A DNA stretch of 15,943 nucleotides from JBFWNZ01 sp050250795 (GTDB taxonomy: Bacteria; Pseudomonadota; Alphaproteobacteria; UBA8366): positions 1 to 15,943 of the forward strand of contig JBFWNZ010000052.1 in the NCBI GenBank assembly GCA_050250795.1, given 5' to 3'. This document shows positions 14,571 through 15,943 of this stretch, one piece after another. Below the pieces are notes generated by a model, which worked only from the letters and a program-made list of their open reading frames with translations, was not told the origin of the DNA and searched no databases. Both the position numbers and the translations under genes were made by a program. The first letter of the stretch is position 1, and each line of letters begins with the position of its first letter.

Positions 14571-15913
14571 CGCGCAAGTATTTCGGAACCGACGGGGTGC
14601 GCGGCCAGGCGAATGTCGCCCCCATCGAGCCGCAGACGGTGCTGGGGATCGCGATGGCGGTGGGCCAGCATTTCCGGCGCGGCGACCACCGGCATCTGGC
14701 GGTGATCGGCAAGGATACGCGCTTGTCCGGCTATATGCTGGAGCCCGCCCTGACCGCGGGCTTCATCTCCATGGGCATGGACGTCGTGCTGGTCGGACCG
14801 ATGCCGACCCCCGCCGTCGCCATGCTGACCCGGTCGTTGCGTGCCGATGTCGGCGTCGTCATTTCCGCCTCGCACAATCCCTACGAGGATAACGGGATCA
14901 AGCTGTTCGGCCCTGACGGCTACAAGCTGTCGGACGACGACGAGCGCGCCATCGAGGCGCTGGTGGACGAGGGAATGCCCACTCTGGCGCCGGCAGCCGG
15001 GCTGGGCCGGGCGCGGCGGCTGGACGACGCGCCTGGGCGCTACATCGAGTTCGTGAAGCAGAGCTTTCCGCGTGGCCAGACCTTGGACGGGCTGAAGGTC
15101 GTTATGGATTGCGCGCATGGGGCGGCCTATCGCATCGCGCCGACCGTGTTGCGCGAACTGGGCGCGACCGTCATCCCCATTGGCATCGAGCCTGACGGAA
15201 AGAACATCAATCGCGATTGCGGTGCGACCCATCCGGCGGCCATGCAGCAGCTTGTCGTGGCCCATGGCGCCCATCTCGGCATCGCTGTCGATGGCGATGC
15301 CGACCGCCTGATCATCGCCGACGAGACCGGGCGCGTGCTCGACGGCGATCAGGTTCTGGCGCTGATCGCGGGGTCCTGGCAGCGCAGCGGCCAGTTGCGG
15401 GGCGGCTGCGTCGTCGGCACCGTCATGTCGAACCTCGCCTTCGAGCGCTATCTGGCCGGTATCGGCGTCGATCTCGTGCGGACGCGGGTGGGCGACCGCT
15501 ATGTGCTGGAACATATGCGCACCCATGACTGCAACCTTGGCGGCGAGCCCTCGGGCCATATCATTCTCAAGGACTATGTCACCACCGGCGACGCTCTGAT
15601 CGCGGCCTTGCAGGTTCTGGCCGAGGTGGTGGCCCAGGAGAAGCCGGTCAGCGAGGTCTGCCATGTCTTCGAGCCGGTGCCGCAGTTGATGCGCAATGTG
15701 CGCTTCAACGGCGGTGCGCCGTTGGAGGCGGATGCGGTGCGCGCGGTCATCCGCGATGCGGAGGCCCAGTTGGGCCAGGGCGGACGGCTGGTGATCCGGC
15801 CGTCCGGCACCGAGCCGGTGATCCGGGTGATGGCCGAAGGCGACGATGCGGGACTGATCGGCAGTCTTGTCGATGGTATCGCCAGCGAAATAGAGCGGGC
15901 GGCGGCAGGATGA
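14567..15913 (+). CDS. glmM: Phosphoglucosamine mutase GlmM
   Basis: GlmM converts glucosamine-6-phosphate to glucosamine-1-phosphate, the step before GlmU makes UDP-GlcNAc for peptidoglycan and lipopolysaccharide. The 448-residue product begins MTRKYFGTDGVRGQAN. It has the phosphoserine active site ISASHNPYEDNGIKLFG with catalytic S102, the Mg2+ loop DGDADR (242-247), the sugar-binding GGEPSGHII and the phosphate-binding RPSGTEPVIRVM near the C-terminus. S102 matches the E. coli number, supporting ATG 14567 as the start; the frame open further upstream lacks family sequence. AAAGG at 14553-14557 is the probable ribosome binding site. In many alphaproteobacteria glmM directly follows ftsH, whereas here two inverted glycosyltransferase genes lie between them. 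The stop overlaps the next gene. Confidence 0.97.
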   Translation: MTRKYFGTDGVRGQANVAPIEPQTVLGIAMAVGQHFRRGDHRHLAVIGKDTRLSGYMLEPALTAGFISMGMDVVLVGPMPTPAVAMLTRSLRADVGVVISASHNPYEDNGIKLFGPDGYKLSDDDERAIEALVDEGMPTLAPAAGLGRARRLDDAPGRYIEFVKQSFPRGQTLDGLKVVMDCAHGAAYRIAPTVLRELGATVIPIGIEPDGKNINRDCGATHPAAMQQLVVAHGAHLGIAVDGDADRLIIADETGRVLDGDQVLALIAGSWQRSGQLRGGCVVGTVMSNLAFERYLAGIGVDLVRTRVGDRYVLEHMRTHDCNLGGEPSGHIILKDYVTTGDALIAALQVLAEVVAQEKPVSEVCHVFEPVPQLMRNVRFNGGAPLEADAVRAVIRDAEAQLGQGGRLVIRPSGTEPVIRVMAEGDDAGLIGSLVDGIASEIERAAAG

Positions 15914-15943
15914 CGGCGACGCTGGGGCGCGTGCTGATTGCCG
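15910..15943 (+). CDS. thiD: Start of next gene, probably hydroxymethylpyrimidine kinase ThiD (3' truncated)
   Basis: ATG 15910 overlaps the glmM stop as ATGA and opens a frame that runs off the window; only MTATLGRVLIA is visible. This resembles the first beta strand of ThiD, which normally continues into a GSDSGGGAGIQAD loop, and thiD follows glmM in some alphaproteobacteria. The identification is an inference from 11 residues and the neighbour. Confidence 0.4.
   Translation, partial: MTATLGRVLIA

Noticed and set aside
1..15943. Search for a new defence, mobile or biosynthetic system
   Set aside because: Apart from the glycosyltransferase pair all genes are recognisable core genes, and I saw no transposase, integrase, tRNA, direct-repeat array or toxin-antitoxin pair.

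Overview
The window is a GC-rich chromosomal segment of core bacterial genes. Gene content, gene order and protein style point to an alphaproteobacterium, probably of the Rhodospirillales type (an inference; no rRNA or other marker is present). Almost every open stretch is coding, and neighbouring genes often overlap by 1-8 bases.

Positions 1-11993 (+ strand) hold one long co-directional block: yebC (5' end cut off), ruvC-ruvA-ruvB (Holliday junction resolution), ybgC, tolQ-tolR-tolA-tolB-pal-cpoB (the Tol-Pal envelope-constriction machine), tilS (tRNA-Ile lysidine synthetase) and ftsH (membrane AAA protease). The RuvCAB and Tol-Pal blocks lie back to back as in many alphaproteobacteria. A strong hairpin plus T-run terminator follows ftsH at 12017-12050. 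A promoter-like element, readable as housekeeping or heat-shock, overlaps the end of tilS and could drive ftsH on its own.

Positions 12013-14447 (- strand) hold a two-gene pair that interrupts the otherwise conserved ftsH-glmM order: a GT2 polyprenyl-phosphate-sugar synthase-like protein (GtrB/DPM1 type) and, coupled by an ATGA overlap, a multi-pass GT-C-like membrane protein. The likely logic is that the first loads a sugar on undecaprenyl phosphate and the second transfers it outside the membrane. The acceptor is unknown. This pair is the most accessory part of the window.

Positions 14448-15943 hold a short divergent intergenic region, glmM (phosphoglucosamine mutase, + strand) and the first 11 codons of a gene that overlaps the glmM stop and is probably thiD. 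The intergenic region carries a GC-rich dyad that would occlude the GT2 ribosome binding site. It also has a 13-codon open frame with its own Shine-Dalgarno that ends on the glmM start codon.

I found no RNA gene, insertion sequence, CRISPR array, phage gene or toxin-antitoxin module. Nothing here is clearly a new system. The best leads are the glycosyltransferase pair, the small regulatory architecture around 14449-14570, and the ftsH promoter and terminator.
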